The translations under genes were made by a program, and so were the position numbers. A model generated the notes under the pieces. That model worked only from the letters and a program-made list of their open reading frames with translations, did not search any database and had not been told where the DNA came from. Below are positions 46,741 through 59,896 of a DNA stretch of 64,000 nt, one piece after another (the stretch's first letter is position 1; every line of letters begins with the position of its first letter). Origin of the DNA: Lanius collurio (taxonomy: Eukaryota > Chordata > Aves > Passeriformes > Laniidae); contig JACBWW010000008.1 in the NCBI GenBank assembly GCA_020086605.1, positions 28,553,809 through 28,617,808 on the forward strand, read 5' to 3'.

Positions 46741-49700
46741 GTATTGAAGATCTGTATTTTTGTGAGAGAACCTCTGGTGGTACTGACAGTTCTGGGAGCA
46801 AAGCCATCACCTTTAATCAGCCTCACTGGAGTCCTCATGACAGAGGCAGGCTCCACAGTGTATGCCTTGGGCCAGAGGACCCTGTTCTCACAAGGGAAAG
46901 CAGGGAACAGACTGCATGGACTGCCTGTCTGTAGGTCCCAGACTCCTCTGCCACCTGTGTCTAACTTTGCGTCCCTTCAATGCCTCTGGGGCTGAGCTGC
47001 TCCAGCAACAAATCAGAGGGGACAGCAGACATGTGCCTGAGACCCCAGCCCTGTAGTGAGGGTCAGCCCAGGCTGCTTAATATCTGAGGTCATGTTTGCA
47101 GCAGCTTCTGAGGAGCACTGAACATGCTCCAACAGGAGTTACCTGTTCCTGTCTCAGGATGAATTTGGGAACCAGAGCACAGGGGAAGGTGAACACTGAA
47201 GCAGCCAGGGGCTGTGTGGCTTGATTGAACTGTTAACAGCTGTTAACTCTGTTAACTTGTCTGGAACAGACACAGCACTGTCCTGTCACCCTGCTGAACG
47301 TGAAAAGTGTGATGCCAGCTTTGCCGGAACCAGAGCTCAGGAAATGTGGCACTGTTGGTCTTCGGCTGGGCTGTGCTGCCCCTCAGCGTGAAGGAGCTCA
47401 AGCACTGATCTGTGGTGGTCCCGTTGGTCACATCAACAGGACACAAACATGCACCTGAAGCACAACCCCACGTGCATCCTCATCGTACATCTGGGTGCCT
47501 TATGCTATAGGGCAGAGGAGTAGGATGAGCCACCCTGCTCTGCAAACTGTCTATGTGTGAAGGGGTGGAGAAAGGCAGCAAAGGCTTTGCTAGGAGAAAT
47601 TTAGCAGTAAATCAAACCACAAGGTACCTCCCCTCAAAAAAGCTGCCAAGCATCCTGTCAGCTCCTGGAGGCTGTGACCTCCTCCTGCACGAAAACCCAG
47701 TGAGTAGCAGAAGGAAGACAGGTCTCCTACTCTCCTACTACTGGCCCACAGACTGCCACTGTAGCCCCCGGCCCCCAGCAGCACTCAATCAGCTGCACAG
47801 ACCCCCATTTTGGCTACAGCTCTTGCTGATGCTTGGGAGATCTGCAGCCTCTGGTGTGCCCAGGTGTTCTTTAGGGCCATCATGAAAAGGCCAGCCCTGG
47901 GAACATACCCTGCATGGAGACCAAGCTGTGGCCCACGGTGAAGCCATCTGTTTCCATCCTGCAGCTGATGTCCTTCCCTTTGCAATTTACTCGGCCTCCT
48001 ATAATTTATTCATCCCAGGATGCAGCTTGTACATCTGCAGTATCATTACTGGAGACACCATTAGCTTTAAAATTTTATAAACCTCTGTGCAGGTGATAAG
48101 TTGAAAAGTTAAAGAGGGTAATTGTGGCAGGAAAGCAGGGGTATTTTCTCAGTGTTCATCTCACACCAGAGATCCAGGCTCTGGAGGGAGATTAGCAGAC
48201 TGGTGTGAGTGAGTGAACTGCTTCCAGCTCCCAGTCAGTTCATCCAGCTGTGAGCCCATCCCTGCTGGATCCACACATTGGACAAGGAACCAACAGGCAT
48301 TTCTGCATGTTTCTCCCTCCTGCCTCCTCGGCCACACCATTTCCTCAGGTCAATGACAAGAGGGGCTGCACACTCAGATGTTTGCATCTGGATGTGTTGC
48401 TCATGCTTCTGTGATGGACTTGACAAGGGACTGGCAAGAGTTAGGGCAATCCTGAATCATCTGTCTGCTGTCTGTTGTTCTGGATGCTTCAGGACTCTCC
48501 TGGGAGCTGGGAGAGTCTCCACCATGTAGATACTCAACAGTTGGAGCATGCCTGGGTCTCCCAAGCTGCATGTCCTTCCTGCAGGCCCCTCCTGCCTCTC
48601 TGCTTCCTCACCAGGTTCATGTGCCCTCATTAAGGGCAATTAAGTCATGCTGGGCAATTTTCCTAGAAAGTTTCCATGGCCTAGGTGCAGGCATGCACCA
48701 AAGGTTTGGCAGGAAAGCAGGTATGGGAGCCTTCACCGAAGCCCTGCACCCTTTGCAATGAATTAAGAGCATGCTGATCACTCCTGGCAGCTGGAGGTCT
48801 GTGACAGCTGAGCTAGGGGGAAAAATTCCCTCTCCCCAAGGCCAAGGGAAATATGTGTCCAAGGATGATTTATGTGCTGCTCAAAGGGAGTGATGAGCTG
48901 GAAGGCTGCAGGGAGCAGGGTCAGTGCCAAGCAGGTTGGGGCATGGAGGAGTTTGAGGGGTGGTGGGACGGAGTGAGAGGTAACCGAGACTAGGAAGGGA
49001 GCAGAGGAGACAAGGTCCCAAAGGCATCCTACAGTCTGCAGACAGCTTTCTCTCTCCATGCTACAGGTGAGAGCATCCCAAACCCCCCCTTCTATCCCTG
49101 GTATGCCTGCAGCCCTGCTCAGTCTCCTGCAGCCTGAGGGCTTGGACACTGTTGTCTGTCCCCAGAGTATGGCCAAGGCACTGGCAGCTGTGACCACTGG
49201 GAACAGGGTTTTGATGGCACAAATCTATCCTATCTTGTACATCTTTTTCACGCAGGCTAATGAAAGCAGGCTATAGCTGGGTAATTTGACTTCCACCTGT
49301 CCTTTCTGTGCACCTCATAGACAGTGTTACTCTTCATCTTGTGGGTCACTGTCCTGCAGGGTGGGTTCATCACCCATGGTGCAACTGCATTATCCAAGCC
49401 CTGAGTTCCCCACTCGAGCTTTGCCAGCAGCTGGTGGCAGTCCAGGTTCATGTTTCCCAGGCTGCCCAGCCAAAAGGAATTCACAAACTCTTGAGCAGCA
49501 GAAGGGGAATGAAGCATGGGAAAGTCTGGAGGGCACATAAACCCAACTGAGACTGACCAGTTGCCAGCTTGTCCTGCTCTCCTGACATAGCCAGATTGCC
49601 CTTTCCTTCCCCAAATGACACCTACACACACATAAATTTTGTTGGTGCTCATCCCTTTTCACTGTGATTTTCTGTCTCGGGTTTACTGTGGGAAATTAAC

Positions 49701-52700
49701 CTGAGATGGGACAGAGAATCCTAAAGTGGCTTTAGGCAGGAGGAGGGACTTATTCTACTGCCTGCCTTAGGTAGCCATGGGCTGTGAGCATCGTCATTCC
49801 CACGTTCACAGACCTTACACTATTGATACTAAAACAGCTCAGCCTTTCTGCCAGGTCTTACTCTGCTGCATAGTTCACAGCAAGGATCTTTTCTTGGTTT
49901 TCCCCACTAAGTCCTGGCTTCATAGGGAGAGACAGTGAACTCTTAGCAAGTCCTGGTCATCTTCTGCAGAGTGAAGTCCACTTAAGGACTTTATAACCCT
50001 CATCAGCATGGATAGTCTTGGACTTGACTCCATGTATCCTAGGAAGTTACGACAGAAATACAGTCCTGCACAACCATTTCTTCTTGTATGTGAAGACCAA
50101 GCAAGGCTGCACTCTGTAGCCAGTTTTGGCAGACAAAGCTAGATCCTTGCTCTTCTGCTGCTCAACTTCCATCTGCTGATACACCAGGATGAAGTCTTCT
50201 CTAACTGTTCCTGACTTCAGCATGCTGCCAGGTATACAGTGTGGAAATTAGTGGAGACAAGTAAATAATTTGTAAACAATCATTTATTCATTACTTTCCC
50301 CTCCTTTCCCTGTGCAAGCAGAATGTAAGGTGCCTTAGAAGCACTAGCAGTTTGGAGTAAGTTCTCTTGTAAGGCATTTCCCACTCCCCATGAATAACTT
50401 ATGAACAGATCAGAGTGAATATTAAGGGCCTGAAAATCCTGAGACTTGGGCTGCTGAGCTGAGTGAGTACCGCTCCAGCTTCTTGAATAGACAAGATATT
50501 TAATGAAACAGCACTAAGTGGATTCACTCTGCTGTAATTAAAGGGTGTGCACATCTGTTAGTCAATGGGCTGCCTGTGAGGAAGGGTAAGGTAACCATGC
50601 AGCAGGGGATGGCATGCCTGAGAGACGTGGTCTGTGATTGGGATGCCAAGTTTTAGCATTTACTCTTGGAGTTGATTCACTTTGCACAGTGCTTCTACTG
50701 AGCTGTTGATGAGAGGCAAACATGACCCGACCAGCTGGACTGGGTTGATGCAGGAGGTTCACAGAAAAGTTTTCTGAATGGCCTCTAATGTCTATAAATT
50801 ACCCACACATTGGTAGAAAGCACGCACTAAGGGTTTAAGCCCCAAACTGACAGAGAGCACGAGGATGTGCTGACTTCAAAGAGTCTGAAGTTAAGCTTGC
50901 ACTTGGCTGCAGTCAGGTGCTCTGTGATGGGAATTTATCCACCTTCTAGCTCAGCCTTTGTGTTATTTTTTTTTTCAAAAGATGATTATAATTCACTCAA
51001 AGAAATATTCCCAACCCCCTGCTTGGCTCCTAAGGCAAGAATTCAGGTCAGTGCTACATGAAATGAGGGAGGTGGGCTATGGGCTGAAATCTCTTTAGCT
51101 CTTGCAGACCTTGCTCTCAGCCCTGTACATGATGTTTCCCACATCCCAGGCCCAGCAGAACCCGCTGCCCAGGGTGGTGCTTGTAGAACTGAGGGTTCTG
51201 TTGATCCTCGGTACGTTTTCCAGTGTAGGCCTCAAGAATGTCCCAGTGCTGCAGCAAGGTCAGGAGCCCCCGTGGCTGGGGACATCACCAGTATCCTCTC
51301 TTGAGACATTTGGCACAGTATCTTTCATGCCACCATGTCTGAGACATCAGGCCTAATAGGGACTAGGTGACCTCCTACTGCCTTCATTATAATGGCTAGG
51401 AAGTCCTGGATAGGATTTAAACCAGGGGTGAATGTGAGGCACAAAGCAATGGATCCATGTTGCAAACACCTGGTGTACCCAGTAGATGCTGTGGGTATCC
51501 CCACAATGCCCTGAGTCTCCTCTGGGCATCCTGCACCACATCTACTGGCATGGTGCAAGTCTTCCTGCACCCCTGAGCTTTGCCATGGCAGGCTGTGTAC
51601 AGGCAGCCCTACCAAGAGCACCCACAGAGCAATGCAGAGGTCTCCAGAGCAGGCCAGGGGACCATTCCTAGCGCTGGGACGGACCCAAAACAGCACACAG
51701 CTTGAGGCCAGCCCCAGCTCCCCCTTACTGGATCCCCCATGCATCTGTAGTCCCTTCCCCTCCCCGGCAGCCCCCTGCACCTGCACTCCTAGGCGGAGCG
51801 GGATTTATCCTGCCCCAGGCGCTCAGGGCAAGGGGTCAGCCCTCATAAACCTCTCCAGCACTGGAGCCCAGGCCAGCTGCCTTGCTCGCGCCCACAGGGA
51901 GAGCCTCGGCCCCTTGGGAGAGTTTTTCTATCAGTGCCTGAGGTCATTCCCCAGGCAGCACCCACCCTGTTGGGTCCAGAGCACAGCACGGTGGCAGCTG
52001 GGTGGGGATGGGTCTGTGTGCTGCTGGCCCCTGGCTCCCCTCCCCACACCAAGCACTTTGGGTAACCCCCGGTACGTGGGAGGCGCCATGAAGTCATTCT
52101 GGTCCTCCAGCAAGCCCCTCCAGCTGTCTGGAGCCAGTGCAGATTGTGGGACGTGTCTGGTGACTGACGAGGCCTCAAATCCACGTTTGTGAGAGATGAT
52201 ATCGAGAGTTTTAGTTTTTTTGTGAGCGAGTGGTTGGGGGGAGGCAGGGACCCCCAGGGTGGCTCAGAGGGGAGGTGGCGGTGCATGCATGTGCGTGTAT
52301 GAAACCCATTTCATCCCACAGACCCCCAGCTGCAGGAGTCCTGCACAGATAAAACCAGCATCCCATCACCTTGGAGCAGCAGGGACCAGCTGGGGCAGAG
52401 GCTGGACAGTGGCAGCGAACAGAGATGTGTTGGCAGGGCTCAGAGTCAGCTCTTGGATCAAACCTTCTGCTCAGTCCCTCCTGCACATCACCAAAGTTCC
52501 CTCTGGGCCTTGTTCATGGGGTCACTCCAGCCTTGGGCTCTTCCTCAGTAGGTGAGTTCTTGGAAAGCTTTGTGGAGCTGGTCTCCTCCTTTTCCCCAGG
52601 AGAGGCCACTGAGTGGAGTGCCTCCATGTGACTTCTTCAACATCCAAAGTTGGGTGAGATGCTGTGGCCACTTTCAGATGCTCTGGATTCTCCTGGAGAA

Positions 52701-55700
52701 GCTGCTCTCCTGCCCTGCAGCCTCATGGGCAGTATTTGGTGTGCACTGGTGGTTTCCATAGGAATTCCCTGCCTGCAGATTGCTCTGCCATGGTTTAATC
52801 CCAGCTCGTCTTAGATCCTCGTCCTCTATTAAACCTCACCACACCACTGAGGAGCAGCTCAGAGTCACCAATGCTCTCCAGCTGGCCAGAAAATTACCTG
52901 GTGTTTCATCAGGCAAGAGCAAGACAAAAAGTGACCCAAGGTGATGCCATGATGCTTGCTTGCAAGTGCACTGTGTTGGATGGGATCCTGCTGGGAAAGG
53001 ACCTGGAGCAACCAGTTGGCCAGGAAATCTTCAAAGAAGGCACTTGTGTGCTGCAGACCTGGGGTCAGTGGCAGAACCTGTTCCCACAGCTACCTCAGGT
53101 GATTTCCAAAGGTGGGGAGATGGCAGCCATATGCTGTCAATGTCCCACGGCCAAGGTCGCAAAGGTGACCATCAAGGTCACACTCTGCCATCCATGACTG
53201 CAGGGTAGTGCCTGGCTCTTTCAGTGGGAAGATCCTGTCCCCGCTTCCCACAGACAATGGGGGTGGAGGAACCTCTCCTCAAACTGGCCAGAGTGCCTGC
53301 ATGCAGTGACTCTCACCCGGAAAGGAGGAGGGGGGCCGAGGCCTCTTTGTAACCCAATCTCGTCTGCATGGGCCCCTTTGTTGTTATTACATTTATTTAT
53401 TGATCCCCCTTGGGAAAACCTTAGCGGTGCTGGACTTGCCGGGGCTTTATTAATGGGGATAGGGAGTGAGGGGAGGGAAGGGGGGGCTGAACGGAGCCCT
53501 CAGACCATCTGTTCCCACCAAAGGGATGGAGCAACAATAGCCATGTTTATAAAACTTCTCTGCAACTCATTGTGTTTGCGAAAGGAGAGCTCCCACATCA
53601 AAGGCCATTTCCGCTCCCACTGCTCAGGGGCCCCTCCACCTTCCAACATCCTGCAAGGATTGCCCTGTCCTGGTCCCTTCTCCTCACAGCCCTGGACACA
53701 TGGTGAGGTGATAGGGGCATCACCCACCGAGAGACCACCATCACTGGGGACACCCCACCCAAAAGGAGCATTCATCACCTGCCGATATCTGCTGGTCCAG
53801 GGGGACTTTCCAAGGAAGGTTTTCTCTTGGAAGAAATAATACTCTGTCATAAGGCATTGGATAGTGTTTGCCAAGCACTGGTGTCAAAAGAACCAATATG
53901 TCCAGTACTGGAGACCTGTCTTCAGTACTGGTTTCTTTCAGTCCACTAAAACAGCAATGTTCATGAAGTTGCTTTGGTTTTCCTCAAATTTCAGATGTGG
54001 GAAAAAAATAAAAGAAGAAAAACAAAAAAAAAGGAAAGGAGTGGGGTTTGGCCACGTCAAAGCTGGCTGATGGGGTCCTTCATAATGAAACAACTGTGTT
54101 TGGCTTTGCTTGAGGCTTGTATTAGATTATCTGTTACAATCAGACATGAAATAAAGACCATTAAACAGTGATGAAATATTTTGACTGAACTAGTATGTTG
54201 TTTTTTTCTTCTCAAACTGATCTTTATGGACAAGATGAGGGTTTAGTTCTGGCTCAGATAAAAGCCAAATGCCTTCCTGGGGACTTGGAGTTGTCAGCCA
54301 TATCCTGACCACGACTTGATCTTGCAGCTGGGGACAGACTGCTCTGGGGTGAATTTGCAGACTGGAGGTTTGGGACATATCCAGGCTGTCACACATCCCC
54401 AGCATGACCCTGAATGATGGCATGTCACCTCCTGGGACTGCATCTCCTTTCCCATTTGTTGGTGCTTTATGGCAACAATTGTCTCCATGGGGTGATTCAC
54501 ATCTGAGCTGGTAACTGCTGTGGTTTGTGACCACTGGAAGTGAGGAACAAAAGAACTTTTCCTAGGGTTGTAGAAATACCTCAGTCCAGCTTTGGGCATA
54601 ACTGAGACCTCTGGAAGATGCTGCCAGCCTGCAGGAGGGGACTTTGGGAAAGACTTGTTTCTGCAGCATCTATTTGTGCAAGGACCTGATTTCCAGCTGG
54701 CAGGACAGGAATCCTGACAGCAGGCTGGTGCTGGGCAGGGTTCAGGCTGTCTCACACCTTTCAACCACCACTTCCATCCTGGAAGGGGGAACCTTCCCAG
54801 AGACTCTATGACGCCTTCTCAGGAAGCAGTCCAAGTCCCTGTTGGCTGTGTCCCCTTGGCCAGGCTGCTGGAGGAGACCTGACTATGGTCTCTGATCGCT
54901 TTTGGCAGGGCGTAGGGAGCATACTGCTCTCTCCCAGCACTTAGCAGCTTCCCTGGGAACCACGCAGGAAAGGAGGAGAGGAGCCCAGACTTGTGGGAGA
55001 CACTTTTCATTTCATGCCTAAGCCACTACTCCACTGCTCAGCCACATGGCTCCATTAAGTCCCTTTCTGGCTGTCTTCTTTCCATCAATCACCCCGTCTC
55101 TGCGAGCAGCCCAGACACCGGATCTGGGTTATAAATAAGACAATCAATCAGCGATGCTATTAGATAAACAGAGTGGCAGAAGCCAAATTAATGCTTGGCT
55201 TTTTCTTGAAAGGGAGGGAAAAAAGAGTCAATTGCTTATTAGAGGACCCTGGTGTGGTCTGGTCTCCACACTGCAGCTGAGCTGGGTGGGCTGTGCTTGG
55301 CTGCTGTGTCTGTGTGTAGGGAGGTTTGGGATGCTGTGAGCAGATAATCCATGTGGGTCACCCTGGCCAGAGCAGGGAGGGGACTGGGGCAGACTGGAGG
55401 TGAGCAGGGAGGTGGTAGCACTTGGGCAGTGGTGGGAGACGGGAAAACAGTGGTGGGAGCTGCCCATCTGGGCAGTGAGAAGGTTCCAGGGCTAGTCTTG
55501 TGGAGAGGGAGGGCATGAAGCTGCAAGCAGAGGTGTCTGGGGAGCAGGGACACAGTGCCAGGACAGACATTGAGCCAGTCAGGATGGACATAAGAAGCAG
55601 GAGTGTCACTGGTTGGAGGCTGTTCAAACAACAGGCAGTCACTTCTGGAGATGAATCAAGACCTTGTCTGGAGCCACCAAGGAATAAAATGGTCCAAGAC

Positions 55701-55994
55701 TGTAATTTGTGGTCTGCTGTGACCATCTGTCACCTCTTGTTTCTACAAACCTCTGCTCTACAGCACTGTTAGGGTGCCCAAGGCTGTTTTTACCCTCAGG
55801 GTCCCCACCTGCAGCTCCATCTGCTTCTCTGTGTGGTGGTGGCTGATTAACTCAAATCTCCTGGGCTCACTCCTGCACCAAAGATATCAGAGGAGAGCCT
55901 TTCCTCATGATGGGACCTTGTCACCTGAGCTGTCCCTCCTGCCAGTGGGGAAGAAAACCCTGGGAGGAAGGTTACAATCTGCCAGAGGTATCCA

Positions 55995-56030
55995 GTGTAC
56001 AGGAGACATAGCCTGTGTACAGGAGACATA
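55995..56030. repeat. Two-copy direct repeat GTGTACAGGAGACATA
   Basis: A 16-bp sequence repeated exactly at a 20-bp period; identical copies indicate a recent tandem event. Confidence 0.9.
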
Positions 56031-57599
56031 AGGTTTTTCTGAATCAATACCCTGGGGTTTGGAGTGGACTCCTGTATTTGCTGGACTGGATACTATTGCA
56101 AGGTTGAGGACAAGGGGAGTCTGGGCTCCTCCAAGTCAAGCTGACTCTGTTTACAACCCCCACTCCTCACAGATGCTGACCTTCACACTTTCATTCCAGT
56201 GACAGCCTTTCCACCAGCTCCTGCTGCTTTCACCTCCACCTGACACTTCTGTTGGTTGTGATGGAGGAGAGTATCTGCCCCTGAAGGACCAGATCGACCC
56301 CTGTGCAAATAAGTAGCAGCTCTCCTCTGACAACTGGCTCAACAGATCCCACCTGGCATTTCCACGAAGCTCAGCAAGCTCTTATCTCAGGTCTGGCAGT
56401 GCAGCTATGGGTGTGCTTTCTCAACAGCTGAGCCTGCTTTCATTCCCCATTCTCACCTGTGACTGTGCCAGACTGATGCTCCTCCAGAGCCAAAATGCAC
56501 AGCACAGTACCCACTGCTCCTCCTTCATCTACCAAAGCATGACACCTCATCAAAGGCTGCACGACACATTCCTGTCAGCCTAATGTGTGATAAATAAGCT
56601 GGCTGTTATCCCCTGGGAGCTCCAGGCTCCTGGGAGGTTGATGTGGGAGCAGGTGGATTCTCTGACTATTGGGTCAGGGAGAATGAAGTCTCTGCTAGCA
56701 CTTGCCTCAGGGAAGGATGCAGGAGGTGCAGTGATTCAGTCCTGTTCCCCTGCTCAGCCCCTTGCTCAAGCAAGGGGGGTTTCTGCTTCCTCCGAGGCTT
56801 CAAGTCCAGGAAATAGCTCCTGCTTTCCACGTCTGATCCCTCTTGTAAAGCTTGGGGAGTTCCGTGCAAGGCTGCTCTCGCATCAGCAACAGCCCAAAAC
56901 AACACCTAAGGTGGGATTTACTGCCACATATGTGCTGGGAAGATGCAGGGACCCACTGCACCCGGGTGATGTATTGGATTTCAGGTTATGTGATGCACGG
57001 GTCTCTCTGAGCATTGTAATTCCCTCTTTCTTCCTGTATGGATTTATACTGCTAAGTGGATGGATTTTCTGCTTGGCAGGGATGCTCCACTGGGACCTTC
57101 CCCAGTTTGAAACATCTCTGCACATCTGTACATAATATTCCTGGGGCACTTAACGAGTGGGCTTTTACGACACCCCTTGCTTTATGGACTGCTGCTTAAC
57201 GTGGCCAGGCACCACGGAGGGGCCGACAAATGGCATCCTGGAGCCGGCGGAAAGCCGAGTACCAGCTCCAGGTGCTGGATGGTGCCTGGGGCTCTGTGTG
57301 AAAGCCACTGCTCTCAGATGGCTTCTCAAACAGCTGCCACTGGCAGGGGGAACACCACTCCCCTGGTCCCTGAAACAGCTTGAGAGGGACAGGTTTCTTC
57401 TGTTTAATAACCTGAGACAGCATGCTTCTGGACCAGGTATGGAAATCCTGAGAGGAGATGAAGGCAATCTGTCTGTCTGGGATGATTCCCCCTGGCAAGG
57501 GCTGGGCCTGACATTTTCATCTCTGCTAAGAGCTGTCCCTTCCCCCTGCCCCAAAGAGCCATCTGCTATGGTAGATTACCCCAGCTTTTAGCACTGTGA

Positions 57600-57700
57600 A
57601 TCCATAATTAGTGCATAATTAATTACCAGATGTTTTTAACACTAATGAAACATTAATAAATGACGGAGGCATGTTGTCTGGTAATGGAACATTAACCAGT
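57600..57700. promoter_or_regulatory. AT-rich cluster of homeodomain-type TAATTA motifs
   Basis: CCATAATTAGTGCATAATTA then ATTACC and further TTAATAA/ATTAAC motifs, in complex non-repeat sequence 1 kb downstream of CNTFR. A regulatory role is inference. Confidence 0.2.
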
Positions 57701-57880
57701 GAACCAAGGCAGCACTGCCGCCGGCATGGCTGAGCCAGAGACGGGTCTGCATCAGACTGAGCTCTCCCCTAAATAAAGCCCCAACGTGGTTAAAATCACA
57801 GTAAGTGCCTGGTGGGAGCAAGTGACTGCTTGGTGCTGCCTTCAGGCTTTGCAGAGCCAAGGCTGTGACTCCTTCACCTC

Positions 57881-57962
57881 CATCCTTCCTTCCTTCCACC
57901 CACTTACCATCCATCCATCCACACATGCATGCGTGCATCCAGCCAGCCAGCCACACACACAT
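57881..57962. repeat. Compound CATC/CCTT/CAGC/CA simple repeat
   Basis: Successive short tracts of (CCTT), (CATC), (ATGC), (CAGC) and (CA) within 80 bp. Confidence 0.8.
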
Positions 57963-58730
57963 CTCCCTGCTGCAGAGACTTAGCTGGGGCACCAGACAGG
58001 TGATTTTCTAAAAAATGGAACTCTCCCCCCAGGCATTGCTTGATGGCATCTCTGCTCCAGGTGGTGCTCACAAGCAAGGCACATGGGGAAAGGACAGCCT
58101 CCAATAATGTGCTTTGCTGCATCCACGACCCCCACATTGGGTCCCTGTGAACCCTGCTCTGATAGAAGTTTAATTCAGAGCATCTGGGCCAGTGACATTT
58201 TCCTAACATGAAATTATTAATCAGACATGAGAAGTGCATTAATTGTGACTACGTGCCACCTCCAGCCTCCAGGCTGCAGCAGGGCACAGGCAGGTCTCCA
58301 CCCTCCTGCCTGCCCGAGAGGTGTCAGGGCACAGCCAGAGCCTGGAGACACATGGGACTCTCCAGGGCCCATGAATGGGGAGATGTGGCACCTTGCTGTC
58401 GAAGCATAGGTGTCACATGGGGTGGTGACAACCATCCCCCTTCCCTCACCAGGGGTTTCCAGGGTGGGCATCCCTCTTGCACCTTCTCAGGATGTCCTGA
58501 AGGCCTGCTTTCAGATCTCCTATCCCTCTGGGAAGATGGTGCTATGGGCTCAAACACCTCCAGGGTGTGTGTGTGTCCCTCTCAGGGCTGTTCCCATGTC
58601 CTTCCCAGCTCAGCCAGCACCACATACAGAAGCAGGCAGCCAAAACCTCCCGCTCCAGATGGAAGGGAAATAACACCCAGAGCCGTCAGTCATCATGAAA
58701 TGAACATTTAATGAAGACAGTCTCTCCTGG

Positions 58731-58762
58731 TGCGTGTGTGTGTGTGTGTGTGCGTGTGTGCG
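58731..58762. repeat. (GT)n microsatellite
   Basis: About 16 GT units, interrupted by GC twice, next to the distal CNTFR poly(A) candidate. Confidence 0.9.
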
Positions 58763-58806
58763 TTGTCTCTGTGTGAGCTTAGTTTTATCCCCTCTATTAC
58801 TTTTTT

Positions 58807-58855
58807 TTTGAATTTTTTTTTTTTTTTATATATATACATCTATAAAAAATTCAAA
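58807..58855. repeat. T/A-rich inverted repeat
   Basis: TTTGAATTTTTT and its complement AAAAAATTCAAA flank a T/TA-rich loop. On the minus strand this would fold as a hairpin of 12 or more bp in the distal CNTFR 3' UTR candidate. Confidence 0.6.
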
Positions 58856-58988
58856 TACAGCATGTCAACAGTGGGAATACTAGGACGTACGGTATTAAAT
58901 ACTGCGCTTGGGTCCAGGCAGGGCCAAGAGGAGGTGTCTTTACAAAACAGGACTTCGGGCAGGATGGGGAGGAGAGCAGAGCAGGCAC

Positions 58989-59036
58989 GGGGACAGCTGG
59001 GGACAGCTGGGGACAGCCAGGGACAGCGGGGGACAG
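58989..59036. repeat. 10-bp tandem repeat (GGGGACAGCT)
   Basis: Five copies of a 10-bp unit, the first three nearly perfect and the last two with substitutions. Confidence 0.85.
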
Positions 59037-59239
59037 GTCTGCAGGGCTCCAGCTCTGAAGGCAACAGCAGAGCTATTCTGCTTTTGTTGTAAGAATGAGA
59101 CATAGACATCAATGGGGGTGATTCCCTGTATCCAACATGGTTAAAAGTTTGGGGGTGATGTTGGGGTGGGGTTGGGGGTGGCAAAGGCTCCTGCAGGGTG
59201 CTGTGGAGGGGGAGGTGGAGGGACAGCTCTCCCAGGTGC

Positions 59240-59896
59240 TCAGCAAGGGGCAGGAGGGTTTTATTGGCATTCCACTTCTCTTTTATTTCCCATTAAAACC
59301 CTGCCAGCTCCCTGCTCTGCATCGCACCTGTGAAAGCCACCAGTTCCCCATTCCACCATCCCCTCGGAGGGGACCAAGACCCCCCCCTGATCCGTGCACC
59401 CCTCCAGCTTCGCCACACAATCGAGAGCTCAGGGGAGCGAGTCCAGTCCTTGGGGGCCCCCCTTTTGCCATAAGGGGGTACACAGCTTGGAGCATCATTC
59501 CCCTCACCACCCCCCCGTTTTCATATCCCCTTTTCTCGGTGCGCTGCCGGGCGGGCGGCGGGCACGTCTTTGGCGTGGGGGGGTTAGCTGTATGAGTGGG
59601 GCCCTCAGCTGCGGCGCGGGGCCCGGGCTCGCTTCACTTCGCTGAGGAAAGAAAGGGGCACGGGGATGTGTCTCCTCACTCCGGGCTGGGAGAGGATTTT
59701 GCGGCTCCCCAGGGGACGGCAGCAGCTCTGTCCTCCTCCGAAGTGACGGCGAGAAGCGTGATACGTCCTCAGTGTGTGCAAAATCGAAGAGCTAAGAGAC
59801 TCAACCCGGGAGCGGGGCGGCGGGGAGGGGGCGGTGGCGGCGGTGGGCGATGGGGAGGCGTCTGCGCTGGGCTGCGGTGGATGGACAGATGGAGAT
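59240..59896 (-). other. CNTFR: CNTFR terminal exon: stop completion and 3' UTR (proximal end)
   Basis: A good acceptor (CTCCCTGCTTGCAG) precedes 59896. Its first base A turns the carried-over TA into TAA, completing the CNTFR stop. The exon is CpG-rich and non-coding. Two AATAAA hexamers on this strand (59287-59282 and 59265-59260) give a 3' UTR of about 650 nt. A longer form reaching the ATTAAA at 58712-58707 is possible. The splice junction and ends are inferred from sequence only. Confidence 0.55.
59260..59287 (-). terminator. CNTFR: CNTFR proximal polyadenylation signals (two AATAAA)
   Basis: Two canonical AATAAA hexamers 16 bp apart on the minus strand, 610-640 nt into the proposed terminal exon. 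Confidence 0.5.

Larger units (their letters stand above)
46741..58689. other. Non-coding region downstream of CNTFR
   Basis: About 12 kb with no exon chain. Complex AT-richer patches (about 47970-48120, 53350-53620, 55080-55240, 57600-57780, 58150-58250) look like candidate regulatory sequence by eye; conservation was not tested. Confidence 0.45.
58690..59239 (-). other. CNTFR: Possible distal CNTFR 3' UTR extension
   Basis: Continues without splice signals to an ATTAAA (minus-strand 58712-58707). It contains a 10-bp tandem repeat, a T-rich inverted repeat and a CA/GT tract, features common in long 3' UTRs but not proof of transcription. Confidence 0.3.

Noticed and set aside
17286..58689. 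Searched for GALT, SIGMAR1, ARID3C, DCTN3, RPP25L and CC chemokine exons
   Set aside because: No segment resembled their conserved motifs on either strand. Absence by eye is not proof; a translated search would settle it.
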